Source of the DNA: Micromonospora sp. NBC_01796
GTDB taxonomy: Bacteria; Actinomycetota; Actinomycetes; Mycobacteriales; Micromonosporaceae
DNA: 64,000 bases
Assembly: GCF_035917455.1 (NCBI RefSeq)
Contig: NZ_CP109078.1
Coordinates: forward strand, 7,176,001-7,240,000
Reading direction: 5' to 3'
Shown piece by piece: positions 44,525-53,411 of this stretch. The notes beneath the pieces were generated by a model, which did not search any database, was not told the DNA's origin, and was given only the letters and a program-made list of their open reading frames with translations. How positions within the stretch are numbered: position 1 is the stretch's first letter; the number at the start of each line of letters is the position of its first letter. The position numbers and the translations under genes are program-made.

Positions 44525-45466
44525 GTGAAGGACCGCTTCACTCGATGGCTCCCGGCCATCGCGCAGACCGACTTCCGCCAGTACGCCCAGACCAAGATCG
44601 AGCAGGCTGACCTCGGTCGGCGACTCGAGCAGGCCAAGGCGCTCCAAGCCGACCTGCGTGGTCTGACGCAGTACCAGATCCGCCGGCTCGACCTGGGTCG
44701 GCTGGCAGAGGGCAACCGCCGCAAGGCCGTGCTCACCCTCGCCGGTGTCGCGGTCGTGGGCGGACTGGCCGCCGGCCCCGCGCTGGCCGCCGACAACTCG
44801 ACCTCGCCGAACGTGAACCCGGCCGCCGCGGCACAACTGCGTCAGGCCGCGGAGGCGAGCAAGACCGAGCCGAAGCCGCTCGTCGTCGCCCAGCCCGGCC
44901 CGGACGGCCAGGCGAGCCAGCAGCCGGCCGAGGCGTCCTCGGCGGCCCCACAGGTTGTCGACCGCTCGGCCGACTCGTCGGCGCACAAGCGCGTCGAGCG
45001 CAAGCAGGCCGACAAGCCGAACCTGTCCGACCTGATGCCGTTCGGCACCCAGGGACAGCAGGTCTCCACGCCGCTTTCCGACGAACAGCTCGACAACGCG
45101 AAGGCGATCGTGCAGACCGCCAAGCGCGAAGGCGTCGGCGAGCGGGGTGCCGTGATCGGTGTGGCTACCTCGCTGCAGGAGTCGAAGCTCAACAACTTCG
45201 GTCACCTCGGCTACCTCAACGACCACGACTCGCTGGGCCTGTTCCAGCAGCGTCCGTCGTCGGGCTGGGGCACCCCGGCACAGGTCACCGACCCCGACTA
45301 CGCCGCCTCGGCCTTCTTCAACGGGCTCAAGCGGGTGGACGGGTGGCAGCACATGCCGCTGACCGACGCCGCGCAGACCGTGCAGGTCTCGGCCTTCCCG
45401 TTCGCGTACGCGCAGTGGGAGAACCAGGCCGCGCACATCGTGCAGGATCTGTGGAACAACCGGTAA
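44525..45466 (+). CDS. Secreted lysozyme-like protein, long paralogue
   Basis: 313 residues from GTG 44525 after GGAAGGG. It opens with MKDRFTRWLPAIAQTDFRQY and a helical cytoplasmic-type stretch to about 75, then a hydrophobic export segment (about 80-100, LTLAGVAVVGGLAAGPALAAD), a low-complexity spacer and the shared domain (VIGVATSLQESKLNNFGHLGYLNDHDSLGLFQQRPSSGWG). The long N-terminal extension before the signal is unusual. Codons are typical of the host (C/G-ending), unlike copies A and B. Same promoter type, so co-regulation is expected. Confidence 0.8.
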   Translation: MKDRFTRWLPAIAQTDFRQYAQTKIEQADLGRRLEQAKALQADLRGLTQYQIRRLDLGRLAEGNRRKAVLTLAGVAVVGGLAAGPALAADNSTSPNVNPAAAAQLRQAAEASKTEPKPLVVAQPGPDGQASQQPAEASSAAPQVVDRSADSSAHKRVERKQADKPNLSDLMPFGTQGQQVSTPLSDEQLDNAKAIVQTAKREGVGERGAVIGVATSLQESKLNNFGHLGYLNDHDSLGLFQQRPSSGWGTPAQVTDPDYAASAFFNGLKRVDGWQHMPLTDAAQTVQVSAFPFAYAQWENQAAHIVQDLWNNR

Positions 45467-45492
45467 GTCGTCAACGAACCACAGCACAGCAC

Positions 45493-45528
45493 GCTGGCCG
45501 GGCCCCGGAGGGAGGGGACCCGGCCAGC
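45493..45528 (+). terminator. Hairpin after the long paralogue
   Basis: GCTGGCCGGG...CCCGGCCAGC forms a stem with a single-base bulge on each arm, 26 bp past the stop. Confidence 0.65.
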
Positions 45529-45559
45529 GGTGTCTGTGCCGGTGCGAGCGGGCCGCCGG

Positions 45560-46726
45560 TCAGGGCGAGGTGAGCAGGGTGAGGCCGAGCGCGGCGAGCG
45601 GTTCGTTCACCGGCTGGAAGTACGTGGTGCCGCCGGCGGTGCAGTTGCCCGTACCGGCGACGAGCATGCCCTGTGCCTGGTCGCCGGAGACGAACGGGCC
45701 GGCGGAATCGCCCGCCTCGGCGCATACGGTCGTCCGGGTCAGGCCGGAGATGACCTCACCCGAGGCGAAGTTCAGCGTCTGGTTGCGGCCCTGGACCACA
45801 CCGCACCGCCAGCCGGTGGTGGAGCCGTACCGGCAGACCGGTGCGCCGATCGGTGCCTCCACCGAACCCCGGATCGGTGCCGCCGTCGACCGGCCGGTCC
45901 GGATCTCGCCGCGCGGCGTCCAGCCAGGGTTCAGGCGTACCCAGGCGTAGTCGTTGCCCGGGAACGACGAACTCGCGAACACCCCCATCACCTGCCCGTT
46001 CGGCGCGTACGCGGAATCACCGGTCCGGCCGCAGTGCCCGGCGGTGAGGAACCCGCCCCGTACGGTGAAGCCGACCGAGCAGCGCATGCTCTGCGACGTC
46101 AGGAAGGGGTCACCGCCGCGTACGTCCGCCAGGGTGCGGGGCCGCTCGGTGCCCTCGACGACCCGGACGACACCGGGCGACGCACCGGCCTCGCTGACGA
46201 ACGCGTTGGCAGCGGCAGCCCCGCCCGGTGCGGTCCGTACGACGACGGCGTTGCCCACGACGTCGACGTACCAGCCCGAGACCGCACCGGGCGCGTGACC
46301 GGCCGCGCGGTCGAGTAGGGCCGCTGTCGCGGCGAGGGTGGTCTCGGCGTGCGGCACCAGACGCACCCGCGTACCGGTGCGTCGGGCGGTGTGCACCGCG
46401 GCCGGGTCGGTCACCGCGACCACCGGGTTTCCGTGCCCGTCGAGCCAGACGCCGCCGAACGCGGCGCCGAGGGTCGCGCGCAGGTCCCGCTCCGTCGCGG
46501 CGGCGGCGGTCGCGACGGCCAGTCGGGCCGCGGCCCGGTCGGGGGTGAGTCCGAGGTCGCGCCGCAACGCGGCGACGACCTCCGCGGGGTCCGGACGCGG
46601 GTCCACCGCCGCGGCGCCCGGCTGTGCGCCGGTGACGGTCGGCGCGGCGCCGGCCGGGGTGGCTGCTGCGGTGATGAGCGCGGTCGTCAGCAGGATCGCG
46701 ACCGGGACGGCAAGTCTGCGCGACAT
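45560..46726 (-). CDS. Secreted S1 serine protease, streptogrisin type
   Basis: 388 residues from ATG 46726. Signal peptide (1-28), alpha-lytic-type prodomain (about 45-195), mature chymotrypsin-fold domain with H231 (TAGHCG), D259 (GNDYAW) and S341 (AGDSAGP). The mature part ends TYFQPVNEPLAALGL. Cysteine pairs around H231 and S341 match streptogrisins. Secreted, self-activated by cleavage of the prodomain, which also acts as folding catalyst. Convergent with the lysozyme-like gene. Confidence 0.95.
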   Translation of the reverse strand: MSRRLAVPVAILLTTALITAAATPAGAAPTVTGAQPGAAAVDPRPDPAEVVAALRRDLGLTPDRAAARLAVATAAAATERDLRATLGAAFGGVWLDGHGNPVVAVTDPAAVHTARRTGTRVRLVPHAETTLAATAALLDRAAGHAPGAVSGWYVDVVGNAVVVRTAPGGAAAANAFVSEAGASPGVVRVVEGTERPRTLADVRGGDPFLTSQSMRCSVGFTVRGGFLTAGHCGRTGDSAYAPNGQVMGVFASSSFPGNDYAWVRLNPGWTPRGEIRTGRSTAAPIRGSVEAPIGAPVCRYGSTTGWRCGVVQGRNQTLNFASGEVISGLTRTTVCAEAGDSAGPFVSGDQAQGMLVAGTGNCTAGGTTYFQPVNEPLAALGLTLLTSP

Positions 46727-46830
46727 ACGCTCAGGGTACGACCGGGACATCGGCAACCGTGCATACGTTTGGTGTCATACCGACGTGGCGAACCATGCCT
46801 ACGGATGTTCCGGCCCACCCCCGGCGACGG

Positions 46831-47808
46831 TCAGATCCACTGCCGGCGCTTGAACTCGATGAACAGCCCGACCGCGATCCCGATGGTCACGATGGTCGAC
46901 ACAATGAACTCGGTCAGCGTGTGCTCCCACGGAAACGCCACGTTCTGCCCGAAGAACCCGGTGATCGCGGTCGGCACCGCGATGATCGCGGCCCAGCTCG
47001 TCACCTGCTTGACGATCTGGTTCATCGTGTTGTTCTGCAGCATCAGGTTCGTCTCGAGCATGGCGTTGTTCAGGTCCCGCAGCGACTCGGTCCACTCGAC
47101 CACCCGCAGCACATGGTCGTAGACGTCCTGGAAGTACGGCAGCATCGGCGCGCTGACCAGGTGCATGGTCGGGCGCATCATCGAGTTGACCACCTCCCGC
47201 ATCGGCAGTGCCACCTGGCGCAGCCGGACCAGGTTGCGACGGGCCAGGAAGGTCCTCTCCTGCAACTGGGCGTACGACTCGGGGTGCGGGCGGAACATCG
47301 TGTTCTGCAGCTCCACCAGGGACTGGTCGAGCTGCTGGACCGCCTCGAAGTGACCGTCCACCAGCGCGTCCACCAGGCCGTAGATCAGGAAGGACACGCC
47401 GTACTTCGCCATCTCGATGTTCTCGTCCCAGCGGATCAGCAACTGGCTGATGTCGAACCGCTCGTCGTAGCGGACCGTGATCAGCACCCGCTGGTTGATG
47501 AACGCGGCCACCTCGGCCGTGTTCAACGACCCGTCCGGATGCAACTCGGCCATGTACGTGTTCAGGAACAGGTGCGAGTCGTACCGGTCCAGCTTGGCCC
47601 GCTGCGCCTGCTGGACCGCGTCCTCGACGGCGAGCGGATGCATCCCGAACTCCTCGGTCAGCAGGGCGATCTGCTGCGCCGTCGGGCCGCACAGGTCCAG
47701 CCAGGCGAAGGACCGTTCGGTGTCGTTGAGCCGGCCGGCGACCTCGGTCGCGGGGAAGTTCTCCGCGATCAGCTCGCCGTCTCGGTAGAGCCGGCTGCGT
47801 ACGCTCAT
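46831..47808 (-). CDS. CorA-family divalent cation transporter with GQN motif
   Basis: 325 residues from ATG 47808; start overlaps the previous gene's stop by 4 bp. Cytoplasmic alpha/beta funnel followed by two C-terminal helices; the loop after TM1 reads TAITGFFGQNVAFPWE, so the canonical GMN is GQN, and the protein ends KRRQWI with basic residues as in CorA. GMN mutations in model CorA abolish Mg2+ transport, but natural GxN variants (GIN in ZntB) carry other ions; Mg2+, Co2+ or Zn2+ cannot be decided. Confidence 0.87.
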   Translation of the reverse strand: MSVRSRLYRDGELIAENFPATEVAGRLNDTERSFAWLDLCGPTAQQIALLTEEFGMHPLAVEDAVQQAQRAKLDRYDSHLFLNTYMAELHPDGSLNTAEVAAFINQRVLITVRYDERFDISQLLIRWDENIEMAKYGVSFLIYGLVDALVDGHFEAVQQLDQSLVELQNTMFRPHPESYAQLQERTFLARRNLVRLRQVALPMREVVNSMMRPTMHLVSAPMLPYFQDVYDHVLRVVEWTESLRDLNNAMLETNLMLQNNTMNQIVKQVTSWAAIIAVPTAITGFFGQNVAFPWEHTLTEFIVSTIVTIGIAVGLFIEFKRRQWI

Positions 47809-48263
47809 CGCCCACCCGCCTCGGAGGCGTCCGGTCGCCGCCGACGTTGGGCCACCGCAGCGACGTACCCGGCGGTCGCACCGAGCAACAACACCCAGAA
47901 CACCGCGAGGTACAGCAGGAGGCCGGGTAGGTAGTCCCGGTCGTCCAGCCCCGGATTCGGGGCCGCCGGCATCGGCCGGGTCAGCAGCGGGATCCCGACC
48001 AGCAGCAGCACCCCGGTCGTGACCAGACCGGCGACCACCGTCGTACGCCAGGGTCGGGGCAGCGTACGGGCGAGCAGCAGGCCGCCGAGCGTCGTCAACG
48101 GGGTCAGCACCCAGTCGTGCAGGATCGGTCCGGCGACCAGCCAGCCGCCGAGCGGGAGCACGAAGTCCGCCTCCCAGGTGACCTGGGCCCAGAGCAGCCA
48201 GGCGCCGTACCCGAGCACGCCCGCGCCGACCGCACCGAGCAGTACCCGCACCGGGAGCATCAT
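47805..48263 (-). CDS. Four-helix membrane protein between sulfite-oxidase-like gene and corA
   Basis: 152 residues from ATG 48263, overlapping genes on both sides by 4 bp. Four hydrophobic helices (about 5-28, 38-60, 72-92, 115-138) and a charged tail. WEADFVLPLGGWLVAGPILHD hints at a conserved loop. No recognised family. Position suggests a membrane partner of the adjacent molybdopterin oxidoreductase. Confidence 0.72.
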   Translation of the reverse strand: MMLPVRVLLGAVGAGVLGYGAWLLWAQVTWEADFVLPLGGWLVAGPILHDWVLTPLTTLGGLLLARTLPRPWRTTVVAGLVTTGVLLLVGIPLLTRPMPAAPNPGLDDRDYLPGLLLYLAVFWVLLLGATAGYVAAVAQRRRRPDASEAGGR

Positions 48264-49372
48264 GGCCGTACCCGAAGCGCGGTGACCCACTTGGTCTGCA
48301 GCACACCCGGTCGGGTCGGCGCGATGATCCGGCACGGGTAACCGTGGTCCAGGGTCAGTTCCTCGCCGTTGATCCGCAGCGCCAGCAGGGTGAGCGGATC
48401 CCGGACGTGGTCCGGCAGCAGCACGCTCGTCCGGTACGGCCCGGAGCGTTCGAGGGACTCGACCTCGACCCGTCCGGTCGGGGCGCCTACCGCGCCGAGC
48501 AGGTCGACGATCGTCACCCCGGTCCAGGTCGCGCTGGCGCTCCAGCCCTCGACGCAGGCGATCGGGAGCCGGGCGGTGTGTTGCGGCAGGTTGGCGAGTT
48601 CGACCCGGTCCAGGGCCCGTGACCCGCCCGGCCAGCGGACCGTCAACCGCCAGTCCGCGCCGACCCGGCTCACCCGCGCGGCGTTCGCGGTCCGGTTGAT
48701 CGGCACACCCTGTGGCCCCTTCGCCGCCCGCCAGCTCAGCGGGGAGACCCGGTAGAGCCACGGCACCGTCGCGCCCGCGGTGGCCACCAGGGCCGCCACG
48801 GCGGCGAGCCCGGTGGTGGTGAGGAAACCACGCCGGCTCATCCCGGACCGGCCCGGTTGCGTCGGTCCGACCGGCCGGCTCAGCCCGTCGTGGATCAGCG
48901 GCAGCTTGGTGGCGATGTGGATGCCGATCGCGCCGATCGCCACCCACGCCACCGCGTAGTGGGTGGGTACGAACTGGAACGGCCACGGGTACGACTGGGC
49001 GCTGTTGAACAGGCCGGTGGCGAGTTGGAAGAACGCGGCGGCGAGCAGTACGAGCAGCGCCACGCGTTCCAGCGCGTGCGGAAGCGACCGGATCACCGGC
49101 CGGGCGAACAGCCGGGGGTAGACGCTCCACAGCTTGGCCAACAGGAGGGGCACCGCGACGATCCCGGAGAGCACGTGCACGCCCTGCGTGATCCGGTAGA
49201 AGTCGACCGGTCGGGTCGGCCACCACGACCCGTGCTGGCCGATGTGGGAGAGCAGACCCGTGGCGAAACAGAGCCCGAACGTCACACCGAGGGCCAGCCC
49301 CAGGCGGGCGGCGACCCGTACGTCGTGTGCGGGGGCGGTGAAGTCCGACTCGCGTGGCACCCGGAGTTTCAC
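48260..49372 (-). CDS. Membrane-bound molybdopterin oxidoreductase, sulfite-oxidase family
   Basis: 370 residues from GTG 49372. N-terminal part: four helices (about 25-165) with histidines (GVHVLSGIVA, PTHYAVAWVAIGAIGIHIATK), a cytochrome b561-like layout. A Tat-like motif SRRGFLTTTGLAAVAAL (about 178-195) then leads to the sulfite-oxidase fold (about 215-370) with IACVEGWSASATWTGVTIVDLL holding the Mo-ligand cysteine. Likely an outward-facing molybdoenzyme delivering electrons to the membrane; substrate not known to be sulfite. Part of a five-gene operon. Confidence 0.85.
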   Translation of the reverse strand: MKLRVPRESDFTAPAHDVRVAARLGLALGVTFGLCFATGLLSHIGQHGSWWPTRPVDFYRITQGVHVLSGIVAVPLLLAKLWSVYPRLFARPVIRSLPHALERVALLVLLAAAFFQLATGLFNSAQSYPWPFQFVPTHYAVAWVAIGAIGIHIATKLPLIHDGLSRPVGPTQPGRSGMSRRGFLTTTGLAAVAALVATAGATVPWLYRVSPLSWRAAKGPQGVPINRTANAARVSRVGADWRLTVRWPGGSRALDRVELANLPQHTARLPIACVEGWSASATWTGVTIVDLLGAVGAPTGRVEVESLERSGPYRTSVLLPDHVRDPLTLLALRINGEELTLDHGYPCRIIAPTRPGVLQTKWVTALRVRP

Positions 49373-49406
49373 GGTCGACCCGGCCCGGAGGCCACCACGG
49401 CCACGG

Positions 49407-50108
49407 TCATCGCTGCTCCCGTACCGGCACCAGCCAGGAGTCGCGCAAGTCGAACACGGCCGCGGCGAACCGCCCGCCGGGCACCGTGGCGGCGACCGTG
49501 ACCGCGTCGGCCATGGTGTCGACGTCGGACATCGACGGCAGTGCGTCGACCAGCAGACCCCACTCGCCCAGCGCCCTGCGCGTACGGGCACCGGTGTCCG
49601 GACGCGACGTCGGCACCGTACGCAGTGCCTGGGCGTCGACCGGGTCGTGCAGTCCCAGCGCCCACCAGCCGCCGTCCAGGGCGGCACCGAGCAACGCCTG
49701 CGTGCCGCCGTCGAGCCGGCGTGCGGCGGCGTCCAGCAGGGTCCAGTGCAGGTGCGGGGTGTCCATCCCGATCTGGAGCACCGGCTGTCCCGGGAACCGG
49801 GCGGCGACGTCCAGGTGGGCGTTGCACAACCGGTCGGCGAAGGTCGCCCCGTGCTGGTCCAGCACCGTCCAGCCGGACAGGGCCTGCCGGATCTGCCCGC
49901 CCCTGGTCGCCCGGGACAGGTCGCCGGCCAGGGCGATCACCGGGGTCACCGCAGGGGTCGCCGCCACCGCGTCGAGCGTGTCCAGCAGGGCGCAGGCGGC
50001 GATCTCCGCTGCCTGCGCGGGGCTGGCCGGGGGAGTCAGCCGGGTCTTCACCGCCCCGGCAACCGGCGCCTTCGCGAGCACCAGCAGCACCGGGTGCGGG
50101 GGCGTCAT
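49407..50108 (-). CDS. DUF2064 / TIGR04282-type glycosyltransferase
   Basis: 233 residues from ATG 50108, overlapping the GT2 gene by 4 bp. VLLVLAKAPVAGAVKTRLTPP is the family start (GT-A fold, nucleotide-binding Lys/Arg), with IGMDTPHL (DxD-equivalent) and LGAALDGGWWALGL. Proteins of this family pair with GT2 enzymes and were first noted in arsenosugar clusters, but occur widely without them. With its neighbour it probably builds a surface or lipid-linked sugar. Confidence 0.85.
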   Translation of the reverse strand: MTPPHPVLLVLAKAPVAGAVKTRLTPPASPAQAAEIAACALLDTLDAVAATPAVTPVIALAGDLSRATRGGQIRQALSGWTVLDQHGATFADRLCNAHLDVAARFPGQPVLQIGMDTPHLHWTLLDAAARRLDGGTQALLGAALDGGWWALGLHDPVDAQALRTVPTSRPDTGARTRRALGEWGLLVDALPSMSDVDTMADAVTVAATVPGGRFAAAVFDLRDSWLVPVREQR

Positions 50109-50767
50109 GCCAGCACCCGGGCCATGTCACGGGCCGCCCGCAGGCTGCCGCGTACGGAACCGGAGACCTTGGAGGAGGTGCCGGCGGCACGCGGGCGGTA
50201 GACCACCGGGCGTTCGACGATCCGCCACCCGTCCGCCGCCGCCCGGGCCAGCAACTCCAACGGGTAGCCGAACGCCCGGTCGCGTACGTCCAGGCGGAGC
50301 AGGTCTTCGCGGCGTACCGCCCGGACCGGGGCGATGTCGTGCACCGGTGCACCGCGTCGCCTGATCATGGCCGCCAGGGCCAGGTTCCCGGCCCGCGCGT
50401 GCCACGGCCAGGCGCCCCGCCCGACCGGGACCCGCCGGCCCACGGCGAGATCCGCCGCGCCCCGCTCGACCAGGGCGACCAGCGCCGGCAGGTCGGCCGG
50501 ATCGAGTGAACCGTCCGCGTCGAGCACACACACGATCTCGGCGGTGGCGGCGCGCAGCCCGGTGTCGACGGCCGCGCCGTACCCACGGCGGGCCTCGGCC
50601 ACCACCAGCGCGCCGTGCCGGGCGGCCACCTCCGGCGACCCGTCCCGGGAGCCGTTGTCGACCACGATCGCCCGGTAGCCGGCCGGCAACCGGCGCAGCA
50701 GACCGGGCAGGGCCGCCGCCTCGTCGAGGCATGGCAGCACCACGTCCACCCGGGGTGATTCGGTCAC
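50105..50767 (-). CDS. Family 2 glycosyltransferase (dolichyl-phosphate-sugar type)
   Basis: 220 residues from GTG 50767, with GAGGAG 7 bp upstream. VDVVLPCLDEAAALPGLL, IVVDNGSRDGS, CVLDADGSLDPADL (DxD) and the C-terminal VVYRPRAAGTSSKVSGSV motif identify GT2. No C-terminal membrane anchor. First gene of the operon GT2, DUF2064, molybdopterin oxidoreductase, membrane protein, corA. Likely uses a nucleotide sugar and a polyprenyl phosphate acceptor. Confidence 0.9.
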   Translation of the reverse strand: MTESPRVDVVLPCLDEAAALPGLLRRLPAGYRAIVVDNGSRDGSPEVAARHGALVVAEARRGYGAAVDTGLRAATAEIVCVLDADGSLDPADLPALVALVERGAADLAVGRRVPVGRGAWPWHARAGNLALAAMIRRRGAPVHDIAPVRAVRREDLLRLDVRDRAFGYPLELLARAAADGWRIVERPVVYRPRAAGTSSKVSGSVRGSLRAARDMARVLA

Positions 50768-50930
50768 GGACACTCCTCGCGCTGCGTAGGTCGAGCCGCA
50801 GTTAGCCATTGTGCGGAGGTTTAAACGCCGTCCCGATGGGTTCACCGGACCGGGCCGGCGCGCCGTCGGCGCGTACGACCCGCTCCTGCGTTCCGGCCCG
50901 GCCGCCGGCGGCCGCCGGTAGCGTGACCGC

Positions 50931-52319
50931 GTGCAGCAGGCGCCGGCCCGGGCCCGCGCCGGGCGCCGGCGCGGCGCCGACGCCGCGGCGGCCGGGGTCG
51001 CGCTGGCCCTGGTCGGACTCGCCGTGGTCGTCGGGTGGTGGCTCGACCGGTCCGGGGCGCCGGTGCACGCCGGCACCGCGCCGCTGTTCGCCACCTGGGG
51101 CCCGCACGTCGGGCCCGGCACGCCGCCGGCCCTGCTGGTCGCGGCGGCCACCATCGGGTACGGGCCCCGGCTCGCCGCCCGGCTGCGGTGGCCGGCACTG
51201 CTGGCCGCCGGGTACGCGACCGCCGTCGCCTGGATCGTCTCGCTGGCCCTGGTCGACGGCTGGCGAACCGGACTCGCGACCCGGCTCACCCTCGACGCCG
51301 AGTACCTCACCGAGGTCCCCGGCGTGACCGACATCCCCGCGATGGTGCGCGGTTTCGCCGACCGGATCCTCGACCTCCAGCCGGACTCCTGGACCACCCA
51401 CGTGTCCGGGCACCCACCCGGAGCCCTGCTGGTCTTCGTCGGGCTCGACCGGGTCGGCCTGTCCGGCGGCGGCTGGGCGGCGCTGGTCTGCGTCGCGGCC
51501 GGGGCGGCCACCGCGGTCGCGGTGCCGGTGACCGTCCGCGCCCTCGGCGACGAGGGAGCCGCCCGCCGGGTGCTGCCGTTCGTGGTGCTGTTCCCGGGCG
51601 CGGTGTGGTGGGGGGCCTCCGCCGACGCGATCTTCGCCGGGGTGACCGCCTCCGGGCTGGCGCTGCTCGCGATCGCCGCCCGGCGACCAGCCGGGCCCGG
51701 TCGCCTTCGGGGTGGCCCCGGCACGGCGACCCTGGCCGCGTTCGCCGGCGGGGTGCTGCTCGGCTTCGGCGTCTACCTCTCCTACGGGCTGGTGCTGATC
51801 GCCCCGCTGGTGCTGGCGGTGGTACTGGTCAGCCGCCGAGGCTGGCCGCTGCTGCCGGCGGCGATCGGGGCGGCGGCCGTGGTCGCCGGCTTCACCGTCG
51901 CCGGGTTCCGGTGGTACGACGGTTACCACCTCGTGGTCGAGCGCTACTACCAGGGCATCGCCCGGGAACGCCCGTACGCGTACTGGGTCTGGGCGAACCT
52001 GGCCAGCCTGGTGCTCGCCGCCGGGCCGGCCTGCGTTCCGGCGCTGCGCCGGGCGGTGCTCGTACTCCGGCCGCTCGGCGGGGTGGCCCGCCGGGCGTCG
52101 ACCGGCCCGGTCGCCCTGTCCCTCGCCGCCGCGTTCGCGATCGTCGTCGCGGACCTGTCGGGGATGAGCAAGGCTGAGGTGGAGCGGATCTGGCTGCCGT
52201 TCGCGGTCTGGCTGACCGCCGCCACCGCGCTACTGCCGCAGTCGCACCCGCGCCGGTGGCTCGCCGTCCAGGCGGTGACCGCGCTCGCGGTCAACCACCT
52301 GGTCTGGACCGTCTGGTAG
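50931..52319 (+). CDS. GT-C-like integral membrane protein
   Basis: 462 residues from GTG 50931 with about 11-12 hydrophobic helices. The first outer loop region and TTHVSGHPPGALLVFVGLDR, plus WWGASADAIFAGVTASGLALLAIAARR, recall polyprenol-phosphate-dependent mannosyltransferases, though no clean DxD/ExD is visible in the first loop. It diverges from the GT2 gene across 163 bp, consistent with a polyprenyl-sugar producer and a user. Could instead be an unclassified transporter-like protein. Confidence 0.72.
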   Translation: MQQAPARARAGRRRGADAAAAGVALALVGLAVVVGWWLDRSGAPVHAGTAPLFATWGPHVGPGTPPALLVAAATIGYGPRLAARLRWPALLAAGYATAVAWIVSLALVDGWRTGLATRLTLDAEYLTEVPGVTDIPAMVRGFADRILDLQPDSWTTHVSGHPPGALLVFVGLDRVGLSGGGWAALVCVAAGAATAVAVPVTVRALGDEGAARRVLPFVVLFPGAVWWGASADAIFAGVTASGLALLAIAARRPAGPGRLRGGPGTATLAAFAGGVLLGFGVYLSYGLVLIAPLVLAVVLVSRRGWPLLPAAIGAAAVVAGFTVAGFRWYDGYHLVVERYYQGIARERPYAYWVWANLASLVLAAGPACVPALRRAVLVLRPLGGVARRASTGPVALSLAAAFAIVVADLSGMSKAEVERIWLPFAVWLTAATALLPQSHPRRWLAVQAVTALAVNHLVWTVW

Positions 52320-52537
52320 GCGGCGAGCCGGCGGTGCCGCCGCGCGAACCGTTCGACACGCGGGGAACCACCCTGCCGGCTGCCCGACGACACGCGGATG
52401 GTGTTGCGCCCGCCACCATGAACCCTCACCTACGCCGGTTTCGCCCTGCTCACGAGTACGGTGTGCGGGGCGACTCCGGCCGGTCATCCACGGCACGTGT
52501 TGGTCCCCAGTAACCCGGCCGGCGGTGGGAGTGACGG

Positions 52538-53164
52538 ATGTTGGAGACGGGTCTGCAGTGGCCGGCGAGCCCGGCGGCGGCGTTGGAGTTGCTCCTGGAG
52601 GGCAACAAGCGTTTCATCAGCGGGAATCGCCTTCATCCGCACCAGGACGCCGACCGTCGGACGGCCCTGGCGCCGGCTCAGCGGCCGTTCGCGGTGCTGT
52701 TCGGCTGTTCCGACTCCCGGCTGGCCGCCGAGATCATCTTCGATCGTGGCCTGGGTGACCTGTTCGTGGTCCGTACGGCGGGACACGTGGTCGGGGCGGA
52801 GGTGCTGGGCAGCATCGAGTACGCCGTCGCGGCACTGGACACGCCGCTGATCGCGGTGCTCGGGCACGACTCCTGCGGCGCCATCGCCGCCACCCTGGCC
52901 GCCATCGAACGGGGCATCACCCCGGCCGGGTTCATGCGGGACGTGGTCGAGCGGGTGATGCTGAGCGTGCTCCCGGTACGCGAACAGGCGATCACCAACC
53001 CGGACATCGCGGTCGAGGAACACGTCCGATACACCGTGGACATGCTGGCGCACCGGTCGGCTGTGATCGCCGAGCGGTTGGCCGACGGCAGGGTCGGGGT
53101 GGTCGGTCTGTCGTACCGGCTGGCCGAGGGCAGCGTGCGCCGAGTGGGCGCCTTCGGGGTGTAA
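52538..53164 (+). CDS. Beta-class carbonic anhydrase
   Basis: 208 residues from ATG 52538. Zinc ligands C57, H110 and C113 and catalytic dyad D59-R61 (CSDSR) are all present; HDSCGAI and YAVAALDTPLIAVLGH are typical. The enzyme interconverts CO2 and bicarbonate in the cytoplasm, supporting carboxylases and pH control. About 218 bp separate it from the upstream membrane protein; a small frame follows 7 bp after its stop. Confidence 0.95.
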   Translation: MLETGLQWPASPAAALELLLEGNKRFISGNRLHPHQDADRRTALAPAQRPFAVLFGCSDSRLAAEIIFDRGLGDLFVVRTAGHVVGAEVLGSIEYAVAALDTPLIAVLGHDSCGAIAATLAAIERGITPAGFMRDVVERVMLSVLPVREQAITNPDIAVEEHVRYTVDMLAHRSAVIAERLADGRVGVVGLSYRLAEGSVRRVGAFGV

Positions 53165-53171
53165 CGGCCTC

Positions 53172-53369
53172 ATGGACCCGGTGACGACCTGGCGGGACCG
53201 CAACCACCGGTGGCGGATCGAGGCGATCCGTGCACCGGACCTGAGGTTCGCCATCTACGCCACCAACGGCACCACCGAGTCGGCGCCGCTCTGGCTGTTC
53301 GGCCTGGCGGGACTCGCCCGCTGGTTGATGATCCAGGGTCTCGAACTCGACGACCTGGAGGAGTTGTGA
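53172..53369 (+). CDS. Small hypothetical protein, 65 aa
   Basis: ATG 53172 lies 7 bp after the carbonic anhydrase stop. Sequence TWRDRNHRWRIEAIRAPDLRFAIYATNGTTESAPLWLFGLAGLARWLMIQGLELDDLEEL has a hydrophobic middle and an acidic end. Composition and tight spacing suggest co-transcription. Function unknown. Confidence 0.6.
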   Translation: MDPVTTWRDRNHRWRIEAIRAPDLRFAIYATNGTTESAPLWLFGLAGLARWLMIQGLELDDLEEL

Positions 53370-53411
53370 CCGTCGGTGGCACCGCGCCACCGACTCCCGG
53401 CCCGACCGGTG

